A DNA stretch of 24,004 nt from Draconibacterium orientale (GCA_020718265.1 DYSM01000011.1:1-24004); one strand, 5' to 3'; shown: positions 1 to 8,427, numbered from the stretch's first letter. Program-made: numbers and translations. The notes: generated from the sequence alone by a model not told the origin.

Positions 1-2
1 TC

Positions 3-62
3 ATCGGCTTATTTTTGATGTCCTATTTTACCGTAGCATTTGCACGTAAAGCATTGAGATAG
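3..62 (+). CDS. C-terminal end of a membrane protein gene (5' end outside window)
   Basis: An open frame enters from the left edge and ends at a TAG at 60-62. The last 19 residues read IGLFLMSYFTVAFARKALR: a hydrophobic stretch followed by a basic tail, as in a final membrane helix with a cytoplasmic end. Too little is present to name the family. It is on the same strand as ppk, with 44 nt between its stop and the ppk ATG, so the two could be co-transcribed. Confidence concerns only the existence of a coding tail here. Confidence 0.5.
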   Translation: MGLFLMSYFTVAFARKALR

Positions 63-106
63 AATATTTTACTTAGATTATTGAATTTTTTAGTTTGAAT
101 AAAAAT

Positions 107-2191
107 ATGCCCGAGCAAGACAGATATTATAACAGAGAACTCAGTTGGTTGTCCTTCAATCGTTTAGTTTTAGAACAAATGAAAGACAAGAGCCTGCCGC
201 TGTACGAACGCATCAAATTTATGGCAATATATTCGTCAAATTTAGACGAATTTTATCGCGTACGCGTAGCGTCGTATCAAAGTTTAATGGAATTGCACTC
301 CACTCATATTGAGCATCTTGATTACTCTCCGCAACACATTTTGGACGAAATCAAAAAAGAAGTCAATAGTCGAGAAATTGAGTATGAAAAAACGTTTTAC
401 GAAGATATTTTGCCTGAGCTTAAACAAGCCGGATTAGTTCTGCATCAAAATCAAAAACTTGGTCCGGAGCATCTTAGCTTTCTCAAAGATTATTTCATGA
501 ACGAAATAATGCCGGAAATTCAACCGGTTTTGCTGTCCACAAAAGGCGATGTTTTGTCGTTTTTGCAAGACAATGTGATTTACTTGGCAATTCGGATGCA
601 AAAAAAACGTCCGTCCCATGCCGACAAAGAATATTACGCAGTCATCAAAGTGCCCACACACCATCTAACGCGCTTTGTGAGAGCACCTAAACTAAAAAAA
701 CGTTACTTATTTTTCTTTTTGGAAGATATAATTCGACATAATTTAGACCTCATTTTTCCCGGTTTTATCATTGAAGACGCTTACACGATCAAAGTTTCGC
801 GCAACGCGGATTTGATGATTGAAGACGAATTTTCGGGAAATTTGCTCGACAAATTACGAAACAGTTTACGCCAACGTAAAACCGGATTTCCGGCTCGTTT
901 CATGTACGACCGTAAAATTCCGGACGAAATGCTTGCAGTTCTGAAACTTGCATTCAATATTGACGAAAGTGATTTTATGCCTGTCGGGCGGTACTTGAAC
1001 ATGAACGATTTTTTCGACCTGCCAAATCCTGTCGGTAAAAAATTCGAACTTGCACCGGTTAAACAATTGCGCGACCCGTATTTGGACAGTCAAGATTCCA
1101 TTTTGACTGCCATAAAAAAGAAGGAAGTGTTGTTGCATTTTCCGTATCAAACATACGATTATGTGCTGCGTTTTTTCAATGAAGCCGCGCTCGACCCCGA
1201 TGTGGAAGAAATTAAAACCACACAATACCGCGTGGCAACCAACTCCGCAATCGTAAATGCGTTGATAACTGCAGCGCGCAACAACAAGAAAGTTACTGTG
1301 TTTGTGGAAGTTAAAGCTCGATTTGACGAAGCTGCAAACATCAAATTCGCAGACCAAATGCGCGAAGCCGGCATACACGTCATTGCAAGTATTCCGGGTT
1401 TGAAAGTGCACGCAAAAGCTGCAATTGTAGTCAAACGAAATCGTCGAAAGAAAAACGGACACGAAACTCTTGCTTTTGTGAGCACCGGAAATTTCAACGA
1501 AAAAACTGCAAAACAATATTCCGATAAAGGCTTTTTTACGTCTGACCCGCGCATTACCAACGACTTAGAGAAATTATTTTTGTATCTCGAAACACCAATT
1601 GAACGCTATAAATTTAAACATATCCTTGTTCCGCGTTTCAATATGATTGAGCAAATTAAATCAAAAATAAAACGTGAAATAAAGAATGTACAAGCAGGTA
1701 AAAAAGGCTATATAATTCTGAAAATGAATAGTATAGAAGAGCAAGACATGATTGAAGCTCTCTATGAAGCCGGACAAGCGGGTGTGAAAATTGACCTTAT
1801 TATTCGCGGCATTTGCTGCCTGCGCCCCGATATGCCGTTCAGCCCGAACATCACCGTTACACGTATTGTGGATAAATACCTTGAACATGCTCGCGTGTAC
1901 GCTTTTTTTGACGACGGAAATTGGGATGTTTATATTTCGTCTGCCGATTTTATGAACAGAAACTTGCACAGACGTGTAGAAACAGCCGTGCCAATTTTCG
2001 ATAAAAAATTGAGAACTGAAATTATTGAAGTCTTAAAACTACAACTTAAAGACAATACAAAAGCTCAGAAATTAGATAAAAATATTTGTAATGTGCCCAA
2101 GAAAAAAAGCAAATCCAAAGACGAACCGGAATATCGCGGGCAAATTGACACGTATTTGTTTTTGGAGAAAAAAAATTTGATGCAGGAGTAA
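107..2191 (+). CDS. ppk1: Polyphosphate kinase 1
   Basis: This enzyme reversibly polymerises the gamma-phosphate of ATP into long-chain polyphosphate. The protein has 694 residues, the usual length for PPK1. The N-terminal domain opens with NRELSWLSFNRLVLEQ, the typical PPK1 start. The phospholipase-D-like catalytic half carries the autophosphorylated histidine in GLKVHAKAAIVV (His435, the same number as in E. coli), the segment STGNFNEKTAKQYSD, and the second conserved histidine in LEHARVYAFF (His594). NLHRRVETAVPI near the C terminus is also typical. The frame is open from a TTG at 95, but the ATG at 107 gives the better start. It is probably cytoplasmic or membrane-associated. It converges with the receiver/phosphatase operon across a repeat element. 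No frameshift or missing catalytic residue was seen. Confidence 0.96.
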   Translation: MPEQDRYYNRELSWLSFNRLVLEQMKDKSLPLYERIKFMAIYSSNLDEFYRVRVASYQSLMELHSTHIEHLDYSPQHILDEIKKEVNSREIEYEKTFYEDILPELKQAGLVLHQNQKLGPEHLSFLKDYFMNEIMPEIQPVLLSTKGDVLSFLQDNVIYLAIRMQKKRPSHADKEYYAVIKVPTHHLTRFVRAPKLKKRYLFFFLEDIIRHNLDLIFPGFIIEDAYTIKVSRNADLMIEDEFSGNLLDKLRNSLRQRKTGFPARFMYDRKIPDEMLAVLKLAFNIDESDFMPVGRYLNMNDFFDLPNPVGKKFELAPVKQLRDPYLDSQDSILTAIKKKEVLLHFPYQTYDYVLRFFNEAALDPDVEEIKTTQYRVATNSAIVNALITAARNNKKVTVFVEVKARFDEAANIKFADQMREAGIHVIASIPGLKVHAKAAIVVKRNRRKKNGHETLAFVSTGNFNEKTAKQYSDKGFFTSDPRITNDLEKLFLYLETPIERYKFKHILVPRFNMIEQIKSKIKREIKNVQAGKKGYIILKMNSIEEQDMIEALYEAGQAGVKIDLIIRGICCLRPDMPFSPNITVTRIVDKYLEHARVYAFFDDGNWDVYISSADFMNRNLHRRVETAVPIFDKKLRTEIIEVLKLQLKDNTKAQKLDKNICNVPKKKSKSKDEPEYRGQIDTYLFLEKKNLMQE

Positions 2192-2214
2192 TGTCTTATT
2201 TCAGATTTAAGACA
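2192..2214 (+). terminator. Small hairpin just after ppk
   Basis: TGTCTTA and TAAGACA form a 7-bp stem with a 9-nt loop starting directly after the ppk stop codon. No T-tract follows, so it is at best a weak terminator or a 3'-end stabiliser. The same arms, with a 2-nt spacer, recur as a palindrome at 7203-7218. Confidence 0.3.
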
Positions 2215-2303
2215 ACAAAACATAAAGCATTGTATATCTATATTTTACAAATCGAATATGTAATAATAAATATTCGGTTTAATATAAATTGTGGCTCTTA
2301 CAA

Positions 2304-2518
2304 AGTGCTTGTAAGAAAACTCATAACATGTTGAAATTCTATACTATATAGCGAAATCTCGTTCCGAATGTTTTTATAAATTCTGTTGAAATTCAATTGA
2401 AACTATTAAAAAACAACTGAATGACTACTTTATGACTACTATATGACAAAACATTCGATTGAAAAAATGACAATAAAATTCAGAATTTCAAACGTTTACC
2501 CGTTTTCTTACAAACACT
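2304..2518 (-). repeat. Dispersed inverted-repeat element, copy A
   Basis: This 215-bp element is bounded by AGTGCTTGTAAGAAAAC (2304-2320) and its inverted partner GTTTTCTTACAAACACT (2502-2518), 17 bp with one mismatch. Read on the minus strand it contains three GTCAT units at exact 11-bp spacing (plus-strand ATGAC at 2421, 2432 and 2443). These are followed by a conserved block TTTTTTAATAGTTTCAATTG and two 11-bp GAATTTC-type units. Copies lie at 23095-23465 and from 23845 to the window end, on the plus strand. Its right end overlaps the stop codon (2517-2519) of the SpoIIE phosphatase gene. It fills the gap between ppk and that convergent gene. No open frame of note is present. The class could be a MITE-like or intergenic regulatory repeat. 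Confidence 0.8.
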
Positions 2519-3821
2519 ACAAATTATCGAATCGAATTGCAAACACCACAATATCGTCAATTTGTTCTCCTGTGCCTTTCCAATCCAAATAAACGCGTTC
2601 AATATGGGCTTTTTGCTCAGGCAAACTTAAATGATTGATATTCAATATCATATCTTTAAAGTTTTTCATCATAAATTTCTTTTCGTCCGGTCCGCCAAAT
2701 TGGTCTGTATAACCGTCAGAGAGCATATAAAGCACATCTCTGTTCTGAATTTCAACAACTTGCTTCGTAAACGCGTCTTTCATTTTAGCGTAATGTCCAA
2801 CGGGCATTCGGTCGCCTTTAAATGTGAGAACCTCGCCGTTACGCACGAGCAGAAGCGGATTATATGCACCTGCAAACTCAATTATTTTTTGCTCCGGGTT
2901 CCACGAAATGACAACCATATCGATGCCGTCTTTGGTATCCTCTTCGGTTAAATCGGCATGAAAACCACCTAAAATATTCTCTCGCAACGCATTAAGAATT
3001 TTATCGGGTTCCGTAATGCCTAACCGATTCACAAGTTCATTCAAAAAAGACATGCCAAGCATACTCATAAATCCGCCCGGAACACCGTGTCCCGTGCAAT
3101 CCGCAGCAGTTGCTATGATTTTGTTATCTATTTTTGTAATCCAGTAAAAATCGCCCGACACAATATCGCGCGGTTCGTACATCACAAAGCTTTCGGGAAA
3201 ATAACGTTTTATCAATTTTTCGGGTGGTAAAACTGCACGCTGAATCTTCTGTGCATAGCGAATGCTGCTGGTGATGGACTCGTTTTTCTCTTCGATAATT
3301 TTTTTTTGACTCACAACTTCGCTCGTCCGCACCTGAACTGTATCTTCAAGTCGCTCGTTATAATCTTTCAATTGAACAACAAGTTCTTCTAATTGAATAT
3401 TTTGCTCCAAAATAGTTTTTCCCTGCAGATAACTTTTTATGGCTCCTCGCACGGTAAGGTTCAAATCCGTTTCGTCCCAAGGTTTTGAAATGAAACGATA
3501 TAAGCCCGCATTGTTCAACGCACGACCAACCGCAGCCGCATCAGCTTGTCCTGTAAGCATGATATTGTGCGTTCTGTGCAGTTTTTGATGTACGAACGTA
3601 AGTAACTCATCGCCTTTCATGCCCGGCATAATTTGGTCGGAAATGACAACAGGCAAATCGGTTTTGGCATCAATAAGTTCGTTCACAATTTCCATTGCTT
3701 CCTCGCCGCTCTCGGCAACTTCGATGCGGAAATCATTTCCAAATTCGCGCTTCAACTGGGCACGAAGTCCAGTGAGCACAACGTGTTCATCATCAATACA
3801 AAGTATAGCCGGTTTGGACAT
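2517..3821 (-). CDS. Response regulator with C-terminal SpoIIE/PP2C-type serine phosphatase
   Basis: The 434-residue protein has a receiver domain at about 1-125: acidic pair D10-D11, phosphoacceptor D62 in VISDQIMPG, T90 and K113. A charged coiled-coil linker follows (about 130-185, with many EEK/LE heptads), then a SpoIIE/RsbU-type phosphatase domain (about 195-434). Metal-binding aspartates are visible in VSGDFYW, ADCTGHGVPGG, LSDGYTDQFGG and EQIDDIVVFAIRF. The family dephosphorylates Ser/Thr phosphoproteins, usually anti-sigma-antagonist or SiaC-like partners, when the receiver is phosphorylated. It is the last gene of a minus-strand operon, 32 nt after the stand-alone receiver. Its TAG stop overlaps the terminal repeat of element A. 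Candidate substrates in the window are the SiaC-like protein and its partners; that link is inferred. Confidence 0.9.
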   Translation of the reverse strand: MSKPAILCIDDEHVVLTGLRAQLKREFGNDFRIEVAESGEEAMEIVNELIDAKTDLPVVISDQIMPGMKGDELLTFVHQKLHRTHNIMLTGQADAAAVGRALNNAGLYRFISKPWDETDLNLTVRGAIKSYLQGKTILEQNIQLEELVVQLKDYNERLEDTVQVRTSEVVSQKKIIEEKNESITSSIRYAQKIQRAVLPPEKLIKRYFPESFVMYEPRDIVSGDFYWITKIDNKIIATAADCTGHGVPGGFMSMLGMSFLNELVNRLGITEPDKILNALRENILGGFHADLTEEDTKDGIDMVVISWNPEQKIIEFAGAYNPLLLVRNGEVLTFKGDRMPVGHYAKMKDAFTKQVVEIQNRDVLYMLSDGYTDQFGGPDEKKFMMKNFKDMILNINHLSLPEQKAHIERVYLDWKGTGEQIDDIVVFAIRFDNL

Positions 3822-3853
3822 TTCAACAAATTTTATAGTGTGTGATACAAAAA

Positions 3854-4261
3854 TCAGACCTTTTTTAAACGTTCAACGCCAGAATCTATGGCTTCAAACA
3901 GGTCTTCGTTTTCCCAAGGTTTTGGCAAGAATCGGTGCAAGTTTGCGTCCTTTCTTGCGCGTGCAACTGCATTTGCATCTGCCTGTCCGGTGAGTAAGAT
4001 TTTAATTGTATGCGGAAAACTTTTCTGAACATTTATTAAAAACTGGTCTCCGCGCATTTCCGGCATCAGCCAGTCAGATACAATTATCACAGAATCAATG
4101 CCTTCCGAAGCAAAAGACTCCAAAATTTCCATACCTTCAGCCGGACTTTCGGCAAACTCATACAAATATGTATTTCCGTAATGCTCCTTTAACTGCGAAC
4201 GCATTGATTGAAGTATAACTGCTTCATCATCAACACACAATATTGCTGTTTTTAAATTCAT
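3854..4261 (-). CDS. Stand-alone receiver-domain response regulator
   Basis: The 135-residue protein consists of one receiver domain: acidic pair D11-D12 in ILCVDDE, phosphoacceptor D63 in VSDWLMPEM, T91 in LLTGQAD, and K114 in FLPKPWENED. There is no output domain, as in CheY- or SpoIIA-style relay proteins. It strongly resembles the receiver of the downstream phosphatase (the shared TGQAD-A-AVARA and KPW segments), which suggests a duplication within the operon. It lies 23 nt after the histidine kinase gene and 32 nt before the phosphatase gene. It is probably phosphorylated by that kinase and may act as a phosphate sink or branch. Cytoplasmic. Confidence 0.92.
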   Translation of the reverse strand: MNLKTAILCVDDEAVILQSMRSQLKEHYGNTYLYEFAESPAEGMEILESFASEGIDSVIIVSDWLMPEMRGDQFLINVQKSFPHTIKILLTGQADANAVARARKDANLHRFLPKPWENEDLFEAIDSGVERLKKV

Positions 4262-4284
4262 ACTTTACTTAATTACAACTGAAA

Positions 4285-6300
4285 CTAACTTAGCGGAAGT
4301 TTAACATAAAAGGTTGTTCCTTTACCTATTTCCGAATCGAAATATAGTTCACCTTCATGTCTTTCCACAATTTTTTTGACGATATCTAACCCTAAGCCCG
4401 TACCTTCGCCTGCTGCTTTGGTTGTAAAAAAAGGTTCAAAAACCCGCGAACGTATTTCTTCGGGAATTCCTGTGCCTGAATCTTTAACGGAAACTATTAC
4501 AAAATTTCCTGATTTTTGTGTTTTGAATGTCAAAGTCCCTTTACCGCTCATGGCTTGTATCGAATTGTGTATCAGATTAGTCCAAACTTGGTTGAGCTGG
4601 TCGGGAAAACAACTGACTTCCGGTAATTCTTCAAATTCTTTCTCAATAATAATTCCTTGTTTAAGTTGATTGTGATAAATTGTAAGTACTGTATTTAAAC
4701 CTTCTGTAATGTTTGCTATAACTTTCTCTTCGGAATTGCCTGTGTGTGAGTAACTTTTGAGTGCATAAATAATTTTTGCGGCTCTATCCACAGCAGTTTT
4801 GATGTTTTCGCTGTTTTTGGTTTGAACTGCCAGAAAATATGCCGTTTGTAAAATTAAGTCAAGATGCTCATTTTTAAATAGTTCTATATATTTATCGAAA
4901 TTGTCATGAACTCCAATATCTACTAATGTTTCAGCAATTTCATCATTTTTATCAATATTATCGTTCTCAAGTTCCGACGCTATTTTGCGTTTAATTGTTC
5001 GTTCCTCACGCGATGTATAGTGTGATGTATTTTTTGAGCCTTCATTTATCATTTCAAGAAATAGATTTAACTGCTTGGTTTCCAGCTTCTGAATTAGCGA
5101 AGGCAGTAATACAATTGTTTTTGCGGACGAATCTCTGACCGTTCCGATAGACGATTTTATTGCACCCAGAGGCGTATTCAATTCATGCGCAATGCCGGCT
5201 ATTAGCTGTCCGAGAGATGCCATTTTTTCCGATTGAACAAGCTGCGACTGGGTTGAGCGCAAATTTTCAAGTGTAGCGTGCAACTCTGCATTACTCTCAT
5301 TAAGTTTATGTGATTGAACCTCAATTTCATAGTTCTGAATTTCGAGCATTCTGTGCTGTCTGCGCTTAATTCGGTAACTTCGGAACACAAAAAAAGTGAG
5401 TAACAAAATTACAGCTGCAATACCCATAGCAACGGTCAGTGCAAGTTCTCTGTTTTGCAGAAGATGCTCCAACGCATTGAGTTGATTTTCCTTTTCACTC
5501 AAATTTATTTCTATCTCTGAAAGGTAGGCTTGTCTCATCAATAACGTGTCTTCCAACGCTTTACGCTCCGCTCGTAACGACGTATTATCGCGCAAAGTAG
5601 AATCGTAAGCCGAATGAATTTTGGTATTTTCCTCTCGTAAATTTAGATATTGATGTTGAATTTCTTTCAATTTTATGGATTGCTCATCAGGCGGCACACC
5701 TTGATTTATCTTCGCAACAATTTGGTCAAAAGGCAACCCTATAAGCGAGCGAAATTTTTTAGCGTCGGCAGAATTTTCCAGTGAAGCATAACATTTACTC
5801 AAATTTTCCAAACTTTTATCCGTTTTATCGCGGTTCTGTATCTGAATCGCAAAATTTAATGAGAACATATAATATTCCAACGCTTCTTTCGGTTTCCCAA
5901 TTTGCATGTAAATTTGCCCAATCTTATCGGCTGTTCCAATTGCATGTTTCTCGGGCGAACTGCCCTGCATGGTATATTCCAACGCCTGTTTGTAATACAA
6001 AACTGCATCAGCCAACAAACTTTGTTCGTAATAACAATTGCCTAAAGCATTGCATAAAACACGCGAATTGTATTTTGAATTGCTAATATTTAAACCTTTT
6101 TTGTAAAGTTCGATAGCTTTTTCGTATAGCTTACCCCGCGAATAAATATACCCTGCTTCGTAATATTCAAGTGCGTCGTTTTTGCGTTCCGCAAGGGCTA
6201 TATGCTCATCCACAAGTACTTTGTCTGCCGTCGAAAGCTGTGCAGACAACCGAAATGAAAAGAAAATCAAGAACAAAATTATAGCCCAATTGGTACGCAT
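4285..6300 (-). CDS. TPR-containing membrane sensor histidine kinase
   Basis: The 671-residue protein begins with a signal-like hydrophobic segment (about 5-21). TPR-like repeats follow (about 30-190; EYYEAGYIYSRGKLYEKAIELYKKGL, then similar units), presumably periplasmic. A coiled coil leads into one transmembrane helix (about 288-308). A second coiled coil leads to the phosphoacceptor box IAHELNTPLGAI (His372). The region between the H and N boxes is long (about 180 residues, including an REERTIKRKIASELE segment). The ATPase domain carries NQVWTNLIHNSIQAM (N box), DSGTGIP (G1), FEPFFTTKAAGEGTGLGLDIV (F/G2) and a normal C-terminal end. It is the first gene of the operon with a receiver and a receiver-phosphatase, which are its likely phosphotransfer targets. 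The TPR sensor suggests protein or peptide sensing; the ligand is unknown. Confidence 0.93.
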   Translation of the reverse strand: MRTNWAIILFLIFFSFRLSAQLSTADKVLVDEHIALAERKNDALEYYEAGYIYSRGKLYEKAIELYKKGLNISNSKYNSRVLCNALGNCYYEQSLLADAVLYYKQALEYTMQGSSPEKHAIGTADKIGQIYMQIGKPKEALEYYMFSLNFAIQIQNRDKTDKSLENLSKCYASLENSADAKKFRSLIGLPFDQIVAKINQGVPPDEQSIKLKEIQHQYLNLREENTKIHSAYDSTLRDNTSLRAERKALEDTLLMRQAYLSEIEINLSEKENQLNALEHLLQNRELALTVAMGIAAVILLLTFFVFRSYRIKRRQHRMLEIQNYEIEVQSHKLNESNAELHATLENLRSTQSQLVQSEKMASLGQLIAGIAHELNTPLGAIKSSIGTVRDSSAKTIVLLPSLIQKLETKQLNLFLEMINEGSKNTSHYTSREERTIKRKIASELENDNIDKNDEIAETLVDIGVHDNFDKYIELFKNEHLDLILQTAYFLAVQTKNSENIKTAVDRAAKIIYALKSYSHTGNSEEKVIANITEGLNTVLTIYHNQLKQGIIIEKEFEELPEVSCFPDQLNQVWTNLIHNSIQAMSGKGTLTFKTQKSGNFVIVSVKDSGTGIPEEIRSRVFEPFFTTKAAGEGTGLGLDIVKKIVERHEGELYFDSEIGKGTTFYVKLPLS

Positions 6301-6575
6301 AAACTTTTTCTTAACAAAGTGCTAAAATAATGCCGGTTTTAATTAAAAAAGAAAAAAGAACATCCGATTGCTTAGTAACTTGACTAAAAATATAGTTCAA
6401 AAGACACCGGCACAGATTTTGATTAAGTTTTGATGAAATAATGACTTTGCAGAATGATAATAGACTTTGTGTATTTATTTATTAGACAAAAAATTAATAA
6501 TTAGACAATATTCCGGTAAAACCGATACAAATTCAGTTGCGAAAATTCAATATGAGACCAAAATACACTTAACTC

Positions 6576-6592
6576 GCTGAGATTTTAATATT
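6576..6592 (+). repeat. 17-bp direct repeat, left copy
   Basis: GCTGAGATTTTAATATT is identical to 8580-8596. The two copies flank the XRE gene and most of the non-coding stretch, about 2 kb apart. They could be an insertion scar or part of a dispersed repeat. Only two copies were seen in the window. Confidence 0.55.
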
Positions 6593-6810
6593 CAGAACAA
6601 ATACAGAGTTCGGCGTTAGAAATTAAAAAAACAAGATAGACTCAAACTACTATAATTACCTGATAATCAGACGAATGAAATTCAAACAACAAATGGTTTG
6701 AGATTGCCAAAAGAAGAAATATTTACTAACAAACTTAAAATCAGCAACTTACAAACCAACAAATCAAAGGCTAAAACCACAGACATCAAAAAGAACAAAT
6801 ACGTTTACAA

Positions 6811-6826
6811 GTTTACACATGTAAAC
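6811..6826. promoter_or_regulatory. Palindrome GTTTAC-N4-GTAAAC (candidate operator)
   Basis: The sequence GTTTACACATGTAAAC is a perfect 6+6 inverted repeat with a 4-nt spacer. The same pattern occurs at 8019-8034, and with one mismatch at 7534-7549. This recurrence around an XRE regulator gene makes it a candidate binding site for that regulator. The pattern is AT-rich, so chance contributes. Confidence 0.4.
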
Positions 6827-7337
6827 AATGAGAACAAACAATCAAAGATTCTGAATGTGTTTAGATATAATAGAAAGATTTCATATTAGGGTAAATTATT
6901 ATAAGTTTCACAAAATCAAAAACATACAGCACTTTTGTAAAGTATTAATTTAAGAATATCGAAGCAAAGAGCTTAAAATAAGTAAAATTCCACTGTTTTT
7001 TATTCGTATATTATTTACTATCAGATTTTTAAATCAGCTTATTTAAACAATATATTAGAAGATAGTTGCAATCTATTGTTTAACAATCTTCTATACAATA
7101 AACTGTGTTGAGTAGGCAAAGATTCGCAACGAGTGAAAATTCAGCTCAAACGAGCATTAAAGTTCAATAAATTAAGGTATTGCGTAGGTTATAGAATAGC
7201 TGTGTCTTATTTAAGACAAATATTGGTTTCTATCGCTCATTTTCAAGATAATGCCCCGAAAAAGTAACGAGAAGTGTTTGGGTTTCATTGATTTTGAAAT
7301 CATTAAACTCCAAAGACGCAAATCAGACAACCCTTGT

Positions 7338-7448
7338 TTACATCGTCTGCGCATAAATGCTCCCCAATGCAGCAGGACTTAATTCATCCGCAAAATAAAT
7401 AGTCGTTAAAAATACAACTCTAACATCCGGAATGTAACCAATAAACAC
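7338..7448 (-). pseudogene. Short coding-like remnant, family unknown
   Basis: On the minus strand 36 codons are open between two stops, and the text reads like protein: it includes VVFLTTIYFADELSPAALGS and ends AQTM followed by TAA. Composition is less AT-rich than the surroundings (CGTCTGCGC, CCCCAATGCAGCAGG). It may be the C-terminal scrap of a lost gene. No family was recognised and there is no upstream continuation. Confidence 0.2.
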
Positions 7449-7527
7449 CTAAGGTTACACAACTCATACTGCAATTCAGAAATCGAACATTAACGTAAAC
7501 ACACAATATCCCCTATTTATCGAAAAA

Positions 7528-7567
7528 TAGCTTGTTTACAATTGTAACCACATTTGTAAACAAGCTA
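7528..7567. promoter_or_regulatory. Large inverted repeat upstream of the XRE gene (candidate operator)
   Basis: TAGCTTGTTTACAA (7528-7541) and TTGTAAACAAGCTA (7554-7567) are perfect 14-bp inverted arms around a 12-nt spacer. The left arm plus spacer also holds GTTTAC-AATT-GTAACC, a one-mismatch version of the GTTTAC-N4-GTAAAC palindrome seen twice elsewhere nearby. It lies about 160 bp upstream of the candidate promoter of the regulator gene. An operator or a transcript hairpin are both possible. Confidence 0.45.
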
Positions 7568-7702
7568 ATATTATGTTTTATCGTTTTTTACCGGTAAAAA
7601 TTAATTCGGAATAATTGTTACAAAAATCTGTCTGTATAGCAAAGTATATTCAACTGCAAAATAGACTGTTAATAACTATGTTGATAAAAAAAGTAAACTA
7701 CT

Positions 7703-7734
7703 CTTGGATAAATAAAAGCAAAGCTGTATATTTG
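7703..7734 (+). promoter_or_regulatory. Bacteroidota-type promoter of the XRE gene
   Basis: CTTG at 7703-7706 and TATATTTG at 7727-7734 are 20 nt apart, matching the Bacteroidota -33 TTG / -7 TAnnTTTG arrangement. The expected transcript start is about 35 nt before the ATG at 7777. Confidence 0.5.
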
Positions 7735-7776
7735 CGTAACCCCAAAAAATCAAGTTTACAGACTAAATATTAGCCA

Positions 7777-8427
7777 ATGAGAGACAGAATTGAGAAGATA
7801 ATAGAGTCGGAAGGCTTAACTTCGTCAAGATTTGCTGAAATTTTAGGAATTCAGCGTTCAAGCGTGTCGCATTTTCTTAACGGACGAAACAACCCCAGCC
7901 TGGAAGTTGTACTCAAAATATTAGGTTCTTTTCCGAATTTGAGTTCGGAATGGTTACTCTTCGGAACAGGTCAAATGTACAAATCTGAATTGTCCGGCAA
8001 CAACATGCAAACCGACATGTTTACAAACGTAAACACATTTGTAAACAGTATTTCAACGCCAAATAACACGACAGACGAACCGAATGTTACAGAAGTAATA
8101 AAGATATTAACGGAAACAAAAGATGAAGTCGAAGAGACAAATGTAACCAACCAACCTATCATAGTAAGTAATAAGAGTATCTCGGAAAAAACGGAATTTG
8201 AACAAGCGGAATTATTTAAAGCATCGGATTCGCAAATATCGGCTGATGAGGTCGTTCCGCAAGTTGTTGAAAAACAATCAGAAGAATCATCTCAAAATTC
8301 TAAAGATGCTCAACCGATAATTAAACAGAAAAATCCCGAGGCAGAAGTTCGCATTCAAACTCCAACTGAACGAATTATTATTCTAAATTCGGACAGAACG
8401 TTTACTGAATATTTTCCAAGTAAATAA
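7777..8427 (+). CDS. XRE-family helix-turn-helix transcriptional regulator
   Basis: The 216-residue protein starts with a Cro/CI-type helix-turn-helix domain (residues 1-66). The recognition region is SSRFAEILGIQRSSVSHFLNGRNNPSLEVVLKIL, followed by the SEWLLFGTGQMYK motif common in Bacteroidales regulators. A long low-complexity middle rich in N, T, E and Q (about 75-190) is probably disordered. A short conserved-looking tail TERIIILNSDRTFTEYFPS ends the protein and is also typical of this regulator group. It is probably a DNA-binding autoregulator. It is a single gene with its own promoter. A GTTTAC-N4-GTAAAC palindrome lies inside the gene at 8019-8034, another far upstream, and a near-match just upstream. 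The regulon is unknown. Confidence 0.85.
   Translation: MRDRIEKIIESEGLTSSRFAEILGIQRSSVSHFLNGRNNPSLEVVLKILGSFPNLSSEWLLFGTGQMYKSELSGNNMQTDMFTNVNTFVNSISTPNNTTDEPNVTEVIKILTETKDEVEETNVTNQPIIVSNKSISEKTEFEQAELFKASDSQISADEVVPQVVEKQSEESSQNSKDAQPIIKQKNPEAEVRIQTPTERIIILNSDRTFTEYFPSK
8019..8034. promoter_or_regulatory. Intragenic palindrome GTTTAC-N4-GTAAAC
   Basis: GTTTACAAACGTAAAC lies within the XRE coding sequence, and a further TTGTAAAC half-site follows at about 8039-8046. It matches the perfect palindrome at 6811-6826. It may be an internal operator; coding constraint (repeated T-N-V-N-T codons) is an alternative cause. Confidence 0.35.

Larger units (their letters stand above)
6301..7776. other. 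Long AT-rich non-coding region upstream of the XRE regulator
   Basis: About 1.5 kb with no convincing gene. It holds a GTTTAC-N4-GTAAAC palindrome (6811-6826), an imperfect inverted repeat TAGAAGATAGTT / AACAATCTTCTA (7056-7093), a perfect short palindrome TGTCTTATTTAAGACA (7203-7218), a 36-codon minus-strand coding-like remnant (7338-7448), an inverted GTAACC/GGTTAC pair (7434-7458), a 14-bp perfect inverted repeat (7528-7567) and a promoter (7703-7734). One copy of a 17-bp repeat shared with 8580-8596 lies at 6576-6592. The unusual length beside a regulator gene suggests either decayed genes or a large control region. Confidence 0.6.

Noticed and set aside
866..1516. A 216-codon minus-strand frame opposite ppk
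   Set aside because: It lies fully antisense to the conserved PPK1 core, its cysteine- and phenylalanine-rich text looks like a shadow, and no family resemblance was seen.
6698..6889. A 63-codon plus-strand frame in the non-coding region
   Set aside because: It starts at a TTG, is made of K/N/T codons expected from AT-rich DNA, and overlaps the palindrome at 6811-6826. It shows no protein-like pattern.
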